Origin: Cinclus cinclus
Lineage: Eukaryota; Chordata; Aves; Passeriformes; Cinclidae
NCBI RefSeq assembly: GCF_963662255.1
Contig: NC_085059.1
Location: 1,474,501-1,538,500, forward strand
Direction of reading: 5' to 3'
DNA length: 64,000 bases
Below the pieces are notes generated by a model. The model saw only the letters and a list, made by a program, of their open reading frames with translations, was not told the origin of the DNA and made no database searches. Numbering within the stretch: the stretch's first letter is position 1; each line of letters starts with the position of its first letter. Positions 63,431 through 64,000 of this stretch are shown one piece after another. The position numbers were made by a program, and so were the translations under genes.

Positions 63431-63459
63431 TGGAATCCTCACCCCCTTCTCACCACAGG

Positions 63460-63608
63460 GAATACAGCTGGAATACAGCTGGAATCCTCACCACAGCTGG
63501 AATACAGCTGGAATCCTCACCACAGCTGGAATACAGCTGGAATCCTCACCACAGCTGGAATACAGCTGGAATCCTCACCACAGCTGGAATACAGCTGGAA
63601 TCCTCAGC
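63460..63608 (+). repeat. 29-bp minisatellite derived from the adjacent VNTR
   Basis: About five copies of a CTGGAATACAGCTGGAATCC plus TCACCACAG unit. It is the neighbour's unit with the CCCCTTCTGCTG part lost and AATACAGCTGG doubled. Confidence 0.95.
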
Positions 63609-64000
63609 AGGAGCCACAGCCAGCTCCAAGTGACAGGTATATGTCATGTCCCAGGCAAATCAGGAACCACAACTCACAGATATTCATTCCATTTTGCTGG
63701 TTCTCACACATTTTTACTCCTCAGATGAGGAAAGCAAAGACCAGAGAGCTCTGGCTCAGCGCTCAGTTCTGGGATTTACTCCAGTGAGTAACCACTCACT
63801 TCCACTTCCAAAAAAGACTAGGAACTGACCCAAAGACAGAGGTGGACCCTTCCTGCCCCTAAGAATGAACAGGCTCAGTTAAAAACTGAAGTCATAAAGT
63901 CCAAAGCACTCAGAAACACAAAGAACACGGAAGTGCTTATCAGAACCCTTCCCTTTGGATAATAAATCATGCCTGGAAAAAGTAATCCCTGCATTTCCCA

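Larger units (their letters stand above)
26225..64000 (-). other. FBXW11: FBXW11 gene, partial (5' end outside window)
   Basis: FBXW11 (beta-TrCP2) is the substrate-recognition subunit of an SCF (SKP1-CUL1-F-box) E3 ubiquitin ligase. It binds phosphorylated DSG-type degrons such as those of beta-catenin and IkappaB and acts in cytoplasm and nucleus. Eleven coding exons and a 3'UTR exon lie here on the minus strand. Every junction has an AG acceptor and GT donor, and all codon phases join without a break. The paralogue BTRC is excluded by the C-terminus in the last coding exon ([15 protein letters not shown]), by VWSTSTCEF in place of VWNTSTCEF, and by the [13 protein letters not shown] segment. 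The located exons give 514 residues, which with a 15-residue first exon equals the 529-residue isoform. Exon 1, the promoter and the alternative 34-residue exon were not found and should lie beyond 64000. Residue numbers in the exon entries assume this 529-residue isoform. Confidence 0.97.
50532..64000 (-). other. FBXW11: FBXW11 5' intron, partial
   Basis: The region upstream of the optional exon is intronic because the first exon was not found. Contents: a CR1 fragment (about 52685-52860), an LTR (57910-58621), a short AAT/AAC-rich run near 57692-57727, and two related minisatellites at 62922-63608. The rest is unique sequence. I looked for the human 34-residue alternative exon and the 15-residue first exon and did not see either. 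Confidence 0.8.

Noticed and set aside
62922..63608. CRISPR-like array
   Set aside because: The units are directly contiguous with no unique spacers, and the setting is a vertebrate intron; it is a VNTR.

Overview
This 64 kb window comes from a bird genome, most likely a songbird. The evidence is a vertebrate multi-exon gene with canonical splice sites, many 5'-truncated CR1 LINE pieces in both orientations, solo retroviral LTRs that resemble passerine LTR families as I remember them, and abundant GC-rich minisatellites. There is no bacterial-type gene layout, no CRISPR array, and I recognised no rRNA or tRNA gene.

Only one protein-coding gene can be supported: FBXW11 (beta-TrCP2, the substrate receptor of an SCF ubiquitin ligase), on the minus strand. 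Eleven coding exons were located by matching known FBXW11 protein segments and checking splice sites and codon phase at every junction. Reading from 50531 down to 31294 they encode 514 residues in a continuous frame (residues 16-529 if a 15-residue first exon lies upstream). They contain the optional 21-codon exon, the dimerisation helix, the F-box and all seven WD40 blades. The five phosphodegron-pocket residues I checked are intact. The first exon and promoter lie beyond 64000. The stop codon lies in the next-to-last exon; a 2.8 kb intron then separates it from a terminal 3'UTR exon (28487 to about 26225) ending near an AATAAA signal.

Layout: positions 1-26224 lie downstream of FBXW11. I see no convincing gene there, only unique sequence with CR1 fragments, two LTR-like elements (about 333-681 and 20237-20827) and many tandem repeats. 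These repeats include a minisatellite grown inside a CR1 (1812-2314) and a large GGGAA array (4310-4749). Positions 26225-28487 are the 3'UTR exon. Positions 28488-50531 are the exon cluster with short to medium introns. Positions 50532-64000 are part of the long 5' intron, with an LTR at 57910-58621 and a 41-bp VNTR near the end.

No new biological system was found. The observations most worth following are: an abrupt change in third-position GC between neighbouring WD40 exons; two CR1 copies in inverted orientation that are identical over 236 bp; two closely related LTRs with intact 5-bp target duplications in direct orientation around eight FBXW11 exons; a 43/44-bp VNTR starting about 10 bp from the donor site of the F-box exon; and minisatellites born inside CR1 sequence.
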